DNA of 36,424 nt from assembly GCA_002894665.1 (NCBI GenBank), contig NCRB01000028.1:1-36424 (forward strand), in the 5' to 3' direction. The stretch comes from Salinivenus iranica (lineage in GTDB: Bacteria > Bacteroidota > Rhodothermia > Rhodothermales > Salinibacteraceae). The position numbers and the translations under genes were made by a program. This document shows positions 17,628 to 26,466 of this stretch, piece by piece. The notes beneath the pieces are model-generated. The model was not told the DNA's origin and ran no database searches. It saw only the letters and a program-made list of their open reading frames with translations. Each line of letters opens with the position of its first letter. Position 1 is the first letter of the stretch.

Positions 17628-18070
17628 TGGCTGCTTCCGCGCCCGACTGGCTCCAGGAGATCGACCACACGGGCGACGTGGGCCTGCGGATCACGGCCGA
17701 CACGGTGCCTCAGCTGTTCGAGCGGGCCGCGACGGGCATGTTCTCGGTGTTGACCGACCTCAACGCCGTGCACCCCACCGACGCGACGGCCGTCTCCGTA
17801 GAGGGGCGCGACCGGGAAGCGCTCATGGTGCGCTGGCTCTCGGATCTCAACTACCACCACACGGTCCACAACCGACTCTTCTGCGCATTTTCGGTGGACG
17901 ACATCGCCCCCACCGCGGACGGCCTGCGGCTCTCGGCCACGGCCACCGGCGAGGCGCTCGACCCGGCCCGCCACACCGTCCACACCGAGATCAAGGCCAT
18001 CACCTTTCACGGGATGGAGATCCGGAAAACGGCCGACGGGTGGACCGTGCAGGTGATTTTCGATATGTAG
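17627..18070 (+). CDS. Archease, activator of RtcB RNA ligase
   Basis: A 147-residue member of the archease family (MTH1598/TM1083 type). Archease promotes guanylylation and multiple turnover of RtcB and acts in the cytosol. The N-terminal EIDHTGDVGLRI, with the metal-binding Asp residues, is the diagnostic motif. ALMVRWLSDL, EIKAITFHGMEI and the C-terminal WTVQVIFDM complete the pattern. The ATG at 17627 shares one base with the stop of the rhodanese gene; a GTG one codon earlier (17624) is also possible. The partner rtcB starts 783 bp downstream on the same strand with only the Uma2 gene between. That neighbourhood supports the assignment beyond sequence. Confidence 0.93.
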   Translation: MAASAPDWLQEIDHTGDVGLRITADTVPQLFERAATGMFSVLTDLNAVHPTDATAVSVEGRDREALMVRWLSDLNYHHTVHNRLFCAFSVDDIAPTADGLRLSATATGEALDPARHTVHTEIKAITFHGMEIRKTADGWTVQVIFDM

Positions 18071-18171
18071 TGGGGCGTGATGCGTGAGGGGGCTCCGTCT
18101 CCTTCTGCAACCTGGACGTGAGCCTGCGCATTTTAACAGGCGACACAATCCGGTTCCATCCGCGCCTCATC

Positions 18172-18783
18172 ATGTCCTCAACAGTCTCTCCCACGGCTAC
18201 AGCCCTCCTCTCGGCCCGCCAGCGGCCCCTCACGGCTGAGGAATACCACCGCATGGCCGAGGCCGGGATTCTCGGAGAGGACGACCGCGTCGAACTGCTC
18301 GATGGCCGCCTTGTCTCCATGTCCCCCATCGGCCCCGCCCACCTCCACTGTGTTAATCGCCTGAACCAGCTGTTCTCGCATCGCCTCTACGCGGAGGCGT
18401 CTCCCTCCGCGTGGATCAGCGTGCAGAACCCCATCCGGCTCGACGACACGAGCGAACCGGAGCCGGACCTCACCCTCCTCCGCCCCAACGCCCCGCAGGA
18501 CGAAATTCCCCGCCCGGACGATGTGATCCTCGTGGTGGAGGTCGCCGAGACGAGCGCCGACTACGACCGCACGGTCAAGCAGCCGCGCTACGCGCGGGCC
18601 GGGATTCCGACCTACTGGCTTGTGGACCTGGAGCAGGAAACGGTGGATGTGGGGTGGAGCCCCACCGGCAATGCCTATTCCGAACGCCGCCGCTACGGCC
18701 GCGGCGACACCGTCCCGCTCCCGCCCCCCCTCGACGGCACCCCGCTTCCGGCCGCCAAGATCCTCGGCGCCTCGGACACGTAG
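18172..18783 (+). CDS. Uma2-family putative endonuclease (DUF820)
   Basis: 203 residues with the Uma2 restriction-endonuclease-like fold. LTAEEYHRMAEAGIL and RVELLDGRLVSM at the N-terminus are standard. EPEPDLTLL supplies the Asp, and ILVVEVAETSADYDR with the following VKQPRYARAGIPTYWLVD supply the Glu and Lys of a PD-(D/E)xK-like site. The ATG at 18172 is preferred over the GTG at 18118, whose 18 extra residues look unlike the family. Uma2 proteins are common as scattered copies in cyanobacteria and halophiles, and their biological role is not settled. Here it lies between archease (101 bp before) and rtcB (69 bp after), so it may simply share the transcript. Confidence 0.85.
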   Translation: MSSTVSPTATALLSARQRPLTAEEYHRMAEAGILGEDDRVELLDGRLVSMSPIGPAHLHCVNRLNQLFSHRLYAEASPSAWISVQNPIRLDDTSEPEPDLTLLRPNAPQDEIPRPDDVILVVEVAETSADYDRTVKQPRYARAGIPTYWLVDLEQETVDVGWSPTGNAYSERRRYGRGDTVPLPPPLDGTPLPAAKILGASDT

Positions 18784-18852
18784 CGCCGTCCGCCCGAAGC
18801 CCTGGGCGCCCGCCCGAGACCGACCGTCTTTCGCCCATCGCGTCCGAGTTCC

Positions 18853-21837
18853 ATGCCCAGCTACACGTTCGAAAAACTCGACGACTACCGCTGGCAGATC
18901 CCAAAGCAGGGCGGCATGCGCGTCCCGGCCCGCCTCTACGCCAGCGAGTCCATGCTGGACGACATTCGGTCCGACGACGCGCCCCAGCAAGCCATCAACG
19001 TGGCCCACATGCCCGGCATCGTGGGCGCCTCGCTCGCCATGCCCGATATCCACTGGGGCTACGGCTTTCCGATCGGCGGCGTCGCCGCGTTCGACCCCGA
19101 CGACGGTGTGATCTCGCCGGGCGGGGTCGGCTACGACATCAACTGCCTCTCGGGCGATAGCGAGCTCCTTCATGCGCACGGCTACACGCGTTCGATTGCG
19201 GAGATGGAATCGACGTGGCCGGACGACGTGCTCCACTGCCACGACCTTGAGGCCCCATCGAGCGACGAGACGTCCATTGCCGCGTACCTGAAGCACCGTC
19301 CCAACCAACCGGTGTATCGCCTCCGCACCACCGGGGGCGACGCGGTCCTGGCCACTGGCGACCACCCGTTCTGGACGCCCGACGGCATGACCAATCTCGG
19401 CGACCTGGCACCGGGCGACCGGATCGCTCGCCACCCGTTCGAGGGCGTGTCCTACGAGGAGCCGTCCGACCGCGTCCTTGTCAGCGAGGCCGATATCCGC
19501 GACGTGCTGGCGGAGCAGGAGAAGGACACCGCCGGGAATGCCGTGGGGCAAGTCCTTCGGTATCTCCGAGGGCGGGACCTCCTTCCGCTCCGGGCGTCCG
19601 ACCCTACGGTGCCCCAGCTCATCAAAATCGCCGGTTTCCTCTTCGGGGACGGGACGCTCTACTTCAGCGGCGACCGGGGGAAGGGAACGGCCTGGTTCTA
19701 CGCCGAACCCGATGACCTGGAGGCGATTCGCACCGACGTGGAAGCGGCCGGCTTCACGCCGTCCCGCATCTACCAGCGTTCCCGCGAACACAGCATCGAC
19801 ACGCCCTACGACCACCACGACTTCGAACGGACGGAGACCTCGTTCAAGGTGGTGAGCACCTCCTTCGCCGCCCTCATGTCGGCACTGGGCGTACCGGTCG
19901 GCGACAAGGCGGCACAGGACTACTCGGTCCCGCCTTGGCTTCACGACGCCCCCCGATGGCACCAGCGTCTCTTCCTGGCTTCCTTCTTCGGGGCGGAGCT
20001 GTCGGCCCCGTCGACGATGACCAACCACGGCCGCACCTTCTACGCCCCGACCCTCTCCCTGAGCAAGCGGACTCAATGGGCCGAAAGCGGACGGCAGTTC
20101 CTCGAGGACCTGGCCTCTGTGATCGAGGCGTTCGGCGTAGAGGCGAAGGCCATCACTGAAGTTGCTCCAGAGAACAGCCCCGACGGTCGGGTGCGGCTTC
20201 GGTTGATGCTCTCATCGCGAACGGACTCGCTGCTCGCTCTCTGGAGCCGGATCGGGTACGCGTACAACCAGAAGCGGTCGTCCCTCGCGATGGCGGCCGT
20301 CGAGTACCTGAAGCAAAAACAGCGGGTTCTCCTCCAGCGCCGGACCGCCGACGAGCAGGCACAGGCCCGATACGCATCGGGCACGGCCCCGTCCGACATT
20401 TACGACGACCTGACCGGCGAGCACGTCAACCGCCGGTTCTTAGAGCGCTCACTGTACGAAACGCGCGACACCGACGTCCGCATCGGATCCTCGTTTCCAA
20501 CGTTCGACACGTTTTGCGAAAACGCGCTCGACGGATTGGGGCAAAGCGGGGTGGTCTGGTCGACGGTCGACTCGATTGAACCCGTCGACCTGGAGGCCGA
20601 AACCGGCGACCCGCACGTGTACGACTTCACCGTCAAGCATGAGGACCACAACTTCGTCGCCGACGGCTTCGTCGTCTCCAACTGCGGCGTGCGGCTGATG
20701 GCGTCGAAGCTCACGAAAGACGACCTCGACCGGCAGGATCAGGAGCGCCTCGTGGATGCCCTCTTCCACCGCGTGCCCACCGGCGTGGGCTCCTCCGGCG
20801 CCCTCCGCGTGGACGCCTCCACGCTCCCGCACGTGCTGCGAAAGGGTGCGCCCTGGGCCGTACAGCAGGGCTACGGCTCCGACGCCGACCTCGACGTGAT
20901 TGAGGAGGGCGGGCAGGTCGACGGCGCCGACCCGGACGCGGTGTCGGGCCGGGCGCGGGAGCGGGGGCTCGACCAGATCGGCACGCTCGGCTCCGGCAAC
21001 CACTTCCTGGAGGTGGGCTACGTCGCCAACATTTACGACGAGCGGGCCGCCCGCGTGATGGGGCTCGACGAGGGCACCGTCACCGCCATCATCCACTCTG
21101 GCAGCCGCGGCTTTGGGTACCAGGTGTGCGACGATGCGCTGCAGGACATGGACCGGGCCATGAACACGTACAACATCGAGCTGCCCGACCGCCAGCTCGC
21201 CTGCACGCCCATCGACTCACCGGAGGGACAGAAATACATCCGCGGGATGCGGTGCGCCATCAACTACGCCTTCGCCAACCGGCAGGTGATGGCCCACAAC
21301 ACGCGTCTCGCCTTCGAGAACGCGCTCGACCTGACGCCCCGCGAGCACGGCCTGCGGACGGTGTACGAGGTGGCGCACAACATCGCGAAGTTCGAGCAGC
21401 ACCGGGTGGACGGGCGCACCCAGGAGGTGTGCGTGCACCGCAAGGGCGCGACGCGGGCCCTGCCGGCGGGCCATCCCCTCGTGCCGGGCCGCTACCAGAA
21501 GGTGGGCCAGCCGGTGCTCATCCCCGGTGACATGGGCCGCTACTCCTACGTCCTGGTGGGCACCGACCGGGCGATGGAGGAAACGTTCGGCAGCACGTGC
21601 CACGGCGCCGGGCGCAAGATGAGCCGCCGTCAGGCCCGCAAGACGGCCGGCCACCGCAACGTGACCGCGGAGCTGGCCAACGAGGGGATCATCGTACGAG
21701 GCGAGAGCGGTCGGACGGTCCGGGAGGAGATTCCGGAGGCCTACAAGGACGTGGCCGACGTGGTGGAGGCCGTGGAGGGCGCTGGGATTTCGAAGCGGGT
21801 GGCCCGCCTCCGTCCCCTCGGCGTCATCAAGGGATAG
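18853..21837 (+). CDS. rtcB: RtcB RNA ligase precursor with in-frame intein
   Basis: Mn- and GTP-dependent ligase that joins 2',3'-cyclic phosphate (or 3'-phosphate) to 5'-OH RNA ends, used in RNA repair or tRNA splicing. The precursor has 994 residues; removing residues 98-610 leaves a normal 481-residue RtcB. The active site is complete in the spliced numbering: Asp95 and Cys98 (GYDIN then CGVR), His204 in SGNHFLE, His235 in IHSGSRG, His329 in VAHNIAK, and the guanylylated His404 in CHGAGRKMSR. The spliced C-terminus PLGVIKG is typical. The start at 18853 fits the family. Archease, its known activator, is encoded upstream. Because the intein separates Asp95 from Cys98, the unspliced precursor cannot form the metal site. 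Confidence 0.96.
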   Translation: MPSYTFEKLDDYRWQIPKQGGMRVPARLYASESMLDDIRSDDAPQQAINVAHMPGIVGASLAMPDIHWGYGFPIGGVAAFDPDDGVISPGGVGYDINCLSGDSELLHAHGYTRSIAEMESTWPDDVLHCHDLEAPSSDETSIAAYLKHRPNQPVYRLRTTGGDAVLATGDHPFWTPDGMTNLGDLAPGDRIARHPFEGVSYEEPSDRVLVSEADIRDVLAEQEKDTAGNAVGQVLRYLRGRDLLPLRASDPTVPQLIKIAGFLFGDGTLYFSGDRGKGTAWFYAEPDDLEAIRTDVEAAGFTPSRIYQRSREHSIDTPYDHHDFERTETSFKVVSTSFAALMSALGVPVGDKAAQDYSVPPWLHDAPRWHQRLFLASFFGAELSAPSTMTNHGRTFYAPTLSLSKRTQWAESGRQFLEDLASVIEAFGVEAKAITEVAPENSPDGRVRLRLMLSSRTDSLLALWSRIGYAYNQKRSSLAMAAVEYLKQKQRVLLQRRTADEQAQARYASGTAPSDIYDDLTGEHVNRRFLERSLYETRDTDVRIGSSFPTFDTFCENALDGLGQSGVVWSTVDSIEPVDLEAETGDPHVYDFTVKHEDHNFVADGFVVSNCGVRLMASKLTKDDLDRQDQERLVDALFHRVPTGVGSSGALRVDASTLPHVLRKGAPWAVQQGYGSDADLDVIEEGGQVDGADPDAVSGRARERGLDQIGTLGSGNHFLEVGYVANIYDERAARVMGLDEGTVTAIIHSGSRGFGYQVCDDALQDMDRAMNTYNIELPDRQLACTPIDSPEGQKYIRGMRCAINYAFANRQVMAHNTRLAFENALDLTPREHGLRTVYEVAHNIAKFEQHRVDGRTQEVCVHRKGATRALPAGHPLVPGRYQKVGQPVLIPGDMGRYSYVLVGTDRAMEETFGSTCHGAGRKMSRRQARKTAGHRNVTAELANEGIIVRGESGRTVREEIPEAYKDVADVVEAVEGAGISKRVARLRPLGVIKG
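19144..20682 (+). other. RtcB intein with LAGLIDADG homing endonuclease domain
   Basis: A 513-residue protein-splicing element occupying precursor residues 98-610. It begins with Cys98 (CLSGDSELL, splicing block A). Block B is TGDH at 168-171, giving the conserved Thr and His. The C-terminal blocks are VYDFTVKHEDHNFVADG followed by VVSN, and then Cys611 as the +1 residue of the extein. The penultimate residue is Ser609 rather than the usual His. The insert carries two LAGLIDADG-like motifs, IAGFLFGDG (259-267, Asp266) and LASFFGAEL (375-383, Glu382), about 116 residues apart. That is right for a monomeric DOD homing endonuclease, and both acidic residues are kept. An intein at this RtcB position is known in Pyrococcus horikoshii. 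Confidence 0.95.
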
Positions 21838-22035
21838 CGCCGTTCCCATGCCCGGCGGTCTCCGCGATGCACCGACGGTCGTGGCGCAGGTCGTCGGCGC
21901 GGATCGGCTGCGTGAGGGCAACCGGGAGGCCGGCACGGAGGGGGCCGAGCAACCGTCGGACCGGAAAGGACGCACGCAAACAGACCGGGGAGAAGCCCCC
22001 GCAACGGCCCCGACCGCCGACGAAGCCGCGCGGCC

Positions 22036-25000
22036 CTACTCCGTGATTTCTACGGCCTCGTCGAACTCGACCCCCACGAGCGTCGATACTCCCTGCTCTC
22101 CCATCGTTACCCCGTACATTCGGTCCGAGAGGGCCATGGTGCGCTGGTTGTGCGTGACGAGAATAAACTGGGTATCGTCCTCGAAGCGGCGGACGAGATT
22201 CATGAACCGCTCCACGTTGGCGTCGTCGAGCGGGGCGTCCACCTCGTCGAGGACGCAGAAGGGACTCGGCTTCACCAGATAGATCGCAAAGAGAAGCGCC
22301 GTGGCGGTCAGCGCCTTTTCGCCGCTGGACAGCTGATCGAGCGTCACGGGTCGCTTGCCCTTCGGCTTGGCGATGATTTCGATGTCGGAGTCGATCGGGT
22401 CGTCCGGGTCTTCGAGCTGAAGCTCCGCCGAGGCCCCCTCGCCGAACAGCTCCGTGAAGATGTCCCCGAAGCTCTCGCGGATCTCGTTGAACGTGTCGAG
22501 GAAGCGCTCGGAGGCGGTCTCGTTGATTTCCGTGATGGTGTCGAGGAGGGTGTCTTCGGCCTCCTCCAGATCCGCCTTCTGCTCCCGCAGAAAATCGAGG
22601 CGCTCCTTCTCTTCCTGGTACTCCTCCAGGGCGAGCGGATTCACGTCGCCCAGGGCATTGATCGTCCCGCGCAGGCTCCGCACCTCGGAACGGGCCTCCT
22701 CCGCGTCAAAGTCATCGGGCACGTCGACGGGCTCGGCCTCCAGGTTGCGCTCGAAGTCCTCCTTCACCGTCTCGCGGAGGTCCTGCAGGCGCGTTTCGGT
22801 TTCGGCCAATTGCACGGCCGCCTCGTTCTTCTTGTCCAGGGCGGCCTCGCGCTCCTGCCGCAGCGTCCGCAGTCGGTCTTCCACCGAGGCCCCCTCCTCT
22901 TTCGTCGCCTGAAGCGCCGTCTCGGCCTCCTCCACAGACGCGTTGTACTGCGTTCGTTCCTCGCGGAGATCGGACAGGGTGTCCCCTAGCTCGTCCTGCT
23001 CCTTCTGGGCCTCCGCAATCGCGTCCGCGAGCTCGTCGATCTCGTCGCTCCGGCGGTCGATTTGCCGGTCCAGCTCCTCGATGCGATCGCGGGTGCGTTC
23101 CAGTTCGCCCTCCAGGTTGTCGACCCGGTTGCGGGCCTCCACCGCCGCCACGTTTGCGTCCCCGTAGGCGTTGGCGGCGCGGCGCTCTCGTTCTTCGGCG
23201 GTCTCGAGTTCCTCCTCGGCGTCGGCGCGCTTCTCACGCAGGGCCGTGACGGTGGCCTCGCCCTCGTCGACCTCGTCGCGAAGGGCGTCCACGGTCCCCT
23301 GCATGTCGTCGAGCTCCGTCGTCACCTCCTCCAGCCGATCGCGAAGCTCGCGGCGCCGGTCGTCGAGCGATTCGCGCTCGTAGCGCAATCGTTCGAGTTC
23401 TTTCTCGGCCTCGTCACGGGCCGCCGCGGCCTCATCCACCGCGGCCTCGTGGGCCGAGAGGTCGACGGCCTCAACGGCCGCCCGGGCCTCGGCGACGGCC
23501 GCTTCCTGTTCGGTGCAGGCCGTACGCAGCTCTTCTAGCTCGCGACGGGCGCGGGCCAGTTGCTCGCGGCGCCCCAGTCGGCTGGCGGCGGGCGAGACGC
23601 TCTCCGTTCGGCTGCCGCCCCGGAGCACCCCGCGGGCGTCGACCCATTCGCCCGTGCGGGCAAACACACGCACCGGCCCCTCCGTCGCCTCGGCCGCGGC
23701 CTCCGCCTCGTCGAGCGTGTCGGTGAGGTAGCAGTTGTGGAGAAGGGTGTCCGCGAGGGGGGCGTAGGAGGAATCGGGCACGCGGACGACCGAGCGGAGG
23801 GACGTGGCGCCCGGCGGGGACGATCCGGTGGCGGGCGGATCGGGGAGGCGGTCGAGCACGATGAACGACGCCTGGCCCTCCTCGGCCTCGCGGAGACGGG
23901 CCACGGCGGCCCGGGCCTCCGGGGGCGTCGCCACGACGATGCACGAGGCCAAATCGCCCAGCGCGGCGTCGAGCGCCACCCGATCGTCGTCGTCACACGC
24001 CAGGAGGTCGGCCACCGTCTGGAGGTCGTCCAGCGGCCCCTCCGTCGCCAGAAACTGCACGGCGTCCGACAGCTCGTCGTAGCTGGACACGAGCCCCTCC
24101 AGCAGATCAACCTCGGCGGCCGCCGCGTCGCGCCTGCGCTCCAGGTCCTGGAGCCGGTCTTCGGCCTCGCGGAGGGCCTCCTCCTTTTCGTCGCGCTCCG
24201 TCCGAGCCGCCGCCCGCTTCTCGCGGGCCGCCCGGTGCTCGGCCTCGGCTTCCTCGAGGGCGGCCTCCGCCTCACGGATTCGATCGTCGAGCCCCTCGGC
24301 CTTTTCGTCGAGCTCGTCCAGCTGCGTGCGGGCCCGGTCGCGCTCCTCCACCAGGAGCTCGCGCCGGTTCGTGACGCGGTCGAGGCGCCGCCGGCGGTCC
24401 GCCTGCTCGTCCTCGGCCGCCTCGGCCTTCGACCGCAGCCGCCGGACGCGCTCCCGGAGGTCCTCCGCGGCAGCGCTGGCGGCGTCCCGCTCCTCGCGGG
24501 CCTCGTCGAGGGCCGCCTCCGCCTCTTCGAGGGCCGGGCGCGCCTGTTCGAGCATCCCTTCGAGGCGCTCCACCTCGTCGGTCAGGGCGTCGCGCTGGTC
24601 GCGGGCCTCGGCCTGGGCCTCGCGGGCCTCCGAACGGTCCTCGCGGGCGCGCTCCAGGCGCTCGTGTTGCAGGCGCTGCTCCGCCTCCAGCTCCTGCAGG
24701 CGCGCCTGGTGGGACTGCAGGGCGTCCCGGCGGTCCTGCAGCGTATCCTCCTGCTCCTCCAGCGTGGCGCGCAACGACTCCAGCGCGCCCTCCGCCTCGT
24801 CCACTGCATCGGCCATCGTCTCGGCCCGCTCGGCGTGCTCGTCGCGCGCCCCCTCCAGGTGCTCCTTCTTCTCCACGAGCTGGTTGTACTCCACCTGCGA
24901 GAGCAGCAGCTCCAGTCGCTCGAGCGTCTCCTGGGCCTCGCGGTACTGCTGCGCCTTGTCGGCCTGCCGCTCCAGGCGCTCCACCTGCGTCCCCACCTCG

Positions 25001-25587
25001 TCGGTCAGGTCGCGGATGCGCTCCAGGTCGGACTGCGTGTTGTCGAGCTTGCGGAGGGCCTGGCGGCGGCGCATCTTGTAGCGCGTAATGCCGGCCGCCT
25101 CCTCGAACATGCGCCGCCGGTCCTCGGTGGAGCCCGAGACGAGCTCGTCGACCATCTTGAGCTCAATCACCGAGTAGGCGTCCGCCGCCATCCCGGTGTC
25201 CATGAACAGGTCCGTGATGTCCTTCAGGCGGCACTGGGTCCCGTTCATCAGGTACTCCGACGTGCCGTCGCGGAAGAGGCGCCGCCCGATGGTGACTTCG
25301 GCGTACTCGGTGGGCAGCACCCCGTCGGTGTTCTCGATCGTAAGCGCCACCTCGGCCATGCCGAGCGGCCGGCGGTCGGCCGTGCCGTTAAAGATGAGGT
25401 TCTCCATCGTATTGGAGCGCAGCACGGTGGGCCGCTGCTCTCCAATCACCCAGCGAATGGCGTCGACGATGTTGGACTTGCCGCACCCGTTGGGCCCCAC
25501 AATGGTGGTGACGCCGGGATCGAAGGTGAGGACGGTCTCGTCGGCAAAACTCTTGAAGCCTTGAAGCTCCAACTTGCTCAGATACAT
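22036..25587 (-). CDS. smc: Chromosome segregation ATPase SMC
   Basis: A 1183-residue SMC protein, full length for the family; it compacts and helps segregate the chromosome with ScpA/ScpB, which are not in this window. MYLSKLELQGFKSF opens the head domain. Walker A is GPNGCGKSN (residues 31-39). The C-terminal head has the ABC signature QLSSGEKAL and Walker B FCVLDEVDAPLDD (around residues 1085-1115). Two long, very charged Glu/Arg coiled coils (about 170-500 and 660-1030) surround a hinge at about 515-655 that includes LASCIVVATPPEARA and a glycine turn VLRGGS. The coils are exceptionally rich in Glu, Asp and Arg. The gene converges on rtcB; 155 bp separate its start from the barrel-protein gene upstream. 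Confidence 0.97.
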   Translation of the reverse strand: MYLSKLELQGFKSFADETVLTFDPGVTTIVGPNGCGKSNIVDAIRWVIGEQRPTVLRSNTMENLIFNGTADRRPLGMAEVALTIENTDGVLPTEYAEVTIGRRLFRDGTSEYLMNGTQCRLKDITDLFMDTGMAADAYSVIELKMVDELVSGSTEDRRRMFEEAAGITRYKMRRRQALRKLDNTQSDLERIRDLTDEVGTQVERLERQADKAQQYREAQETLERLELLLSQVEYNQLVEKKEHLEGARDEHAERAETMADAVDEAEGALESLRATLEEQEDTLQDRRDALQSHQARLQELEAEQRLQHERLERAREDRSEAREAQAEARDQRDALTDEVERLEGMLEQARPALEEAEAALDEAREERDAASAAAEDLRERVRRLRSKAEAAEDEQADRRRRLDRVTNRRELLVEERDRARTQLDELDEKAEGLDDRIREAEAALEEAEAEHRAAREKRAAARTERDEKEEALREAEDRLQDLERRRDAAAAEVDLLEGLVSSYDELSDAVQFLATEGPLDDLQTVADLLACDDDDRVALDAALGDLASCIVVATPPEARAAVARLREAEEGQASFIVLDRLPDPPATGSSPPGATSLRSVVRVPDSSYAPLADTLLHNCYLTDTLDEAEAAAEATEGPVRVFARTGEWVDARGVLRGGSRTESVSPAASRLGRREQLARARRELEELRTACTEQEAAVAEARAAVEAVDLSAHEAAVDEAAAARDEAEKELERLRYERESLDDRRRELRDRLEEVTTELDDMQGTVDALRDEVDEGEATVTALREKRADAEEELETAEERERRAANAYGDANVAAVEARNRVDNLEGELERTRDRIEELDRQIDRRSDEIDELADAIAEAQKEQDELGDTLSDLREERTQYNASVEEAETALQATKEEGASVEDRLRTLRQEREAALDKKNEAAVQLAETETRLQDLRETVKEDFERNLEAEPVDVPDDFDAEEARSEVRSLRGTINALGDVNPLALEEYQEEKERLDFLREQKADLEEAEDTLLDTITEINETASERFLDTFNEIRESFGDIFTELFGEGASAELQLEDPDDPIDSDIEIIAKPKGKRPVTLDQLSSGEKALTATALLFAIYLVKPSPFCVLDEVDAPLDDANVERFMNLVRRFEDDTQFILVTHNQRTMALSDRMYGVTMGEQGVSTLVGVEFDEAVEITE

Positions 25588-25742
25588 GCACCCGGTGCTT
25601 CGTCAGTAGAAAAAACGCAGGGCCCTGGCTCCGGTGGGACGGTACCGACAGATTGGTGTAAGAAAAGAGGGGCCTCGTCATTTTGCAACCCCGCCGCGGC
25701 CCGTTGGGGTGCCGTTGTCCTTGCGGGGTGGGGCCCGCGGCC

Positions 25743-26417
25743 CTAAATGCCGAGTCGCAGCAGGAACGTCCAGGTGCGCGTGGTGGCCGACGAGGGGAAC
25801 GGGGGCGATTCGGAAAAGATGGGATCCTCGATCGTGTTGGGAGGGTCCGCCACGTCCACGAGGCCCCAGGACCGGCGCACGACGAGGTTGAGGCGCTGCT
25901 CTCCAAACTGAACGTGTCCGCCCACGCCCGCCACCACGCCGGCGTCAAACCGGCGGAAGAAGGAGGCGTCCGTGTCGAACGAAACGTTGATCTCGCTCTC
26001 GCTGGGCTGCTGTCGCTCAAACACCTTGAGGCCCCCGAAGCCGCCCGCGAGCCCGTACGGCGTCACCGGGCCCAGCGACGGGGCCTCGGCGTTCAGAAGA
26101 ACCGGCAATTCGATGTACCCGGCCCCGTACTGGATGCCGGTGCTCTGATCGGTGTCGAGGACGGTTCCCTTCTGCGACAGCAACAATTCCGGCCGCAGCG
26201 ACACAGGCCCGTGCTCCCACACCCGCGCCACGATGCCCCCCGTGAATGCATTTCGGGCCGACGGCGCAACCGCCGCGTCCGACGCGGACAACGTGGCCCG
26301 GTTGAGGCCGAGCGTAAACCCGAAGCGCGGGGTGTCGTCCTGCCCCTGAGTGGCCTGCAGTCCCCCGGCGAGAAGCAGACAGCACAGGGCGAGACCAATG
26401 GGGCGAAGCATGGGCAT
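25743..26417 (-). CDS. Small outer-membrane beta-barrel protein (PorT-like)
   Basis: 224 residues with a signal peptide (MPMLRPIGLALCCLLLAGG, cleavage near LQATQG) and a beta-barrel of the PorT/OmpX-like size class found widely in Bacteroidota-related phyla. Strand-like alternations and typical turns run throughout: FGFTLGLNRATLS, LRPELLLSQKG, YIELPVLLN, and YGLAGGFGG. The predicted last strand, TRTWTFLLRLGI, ends in a hydrophobic residue rather than Phe. The role is unknown. The gene starts 49 bp after the end of the small acidic protein gene on the same strand, so the two may be co-transcribed. A second Met two codons in (26411) is an alternative start. Confidence 0.8.
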   Translation of the reverse strand: MPMLRPIGLALCCLLLAGGLQATQGQDDTPRFGFTLGLNRATLSASDAAVAPSARNAFTGGIVARVWEHGPVSLRPELLLSQKGTVLDTDQSTGIQYGAGYIELPVLLNAEAPSLGPVTPYGLAGGFGGLKVFERQQPSESEINVSFDTDASFFRRFDAGVVAGVGGHVQFGEQRLNLVVRRSWGLVDVADPPNTIEDPIFSESPPFPSSATTRTWTFLLRLGI

Positions 26418-26466
26418 GGGGGCGACAAATGGCTTCGTGAAAACCGACGGGCGAGGGGGCGTCCTG

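Noticed and set aside
23560-25746. 728-codon plus-strand open frame opposite smc
   Set aside because: Leu/Arg/Val-rich shadow of the charged coiled-coil codons of SMC, with no independent motif.
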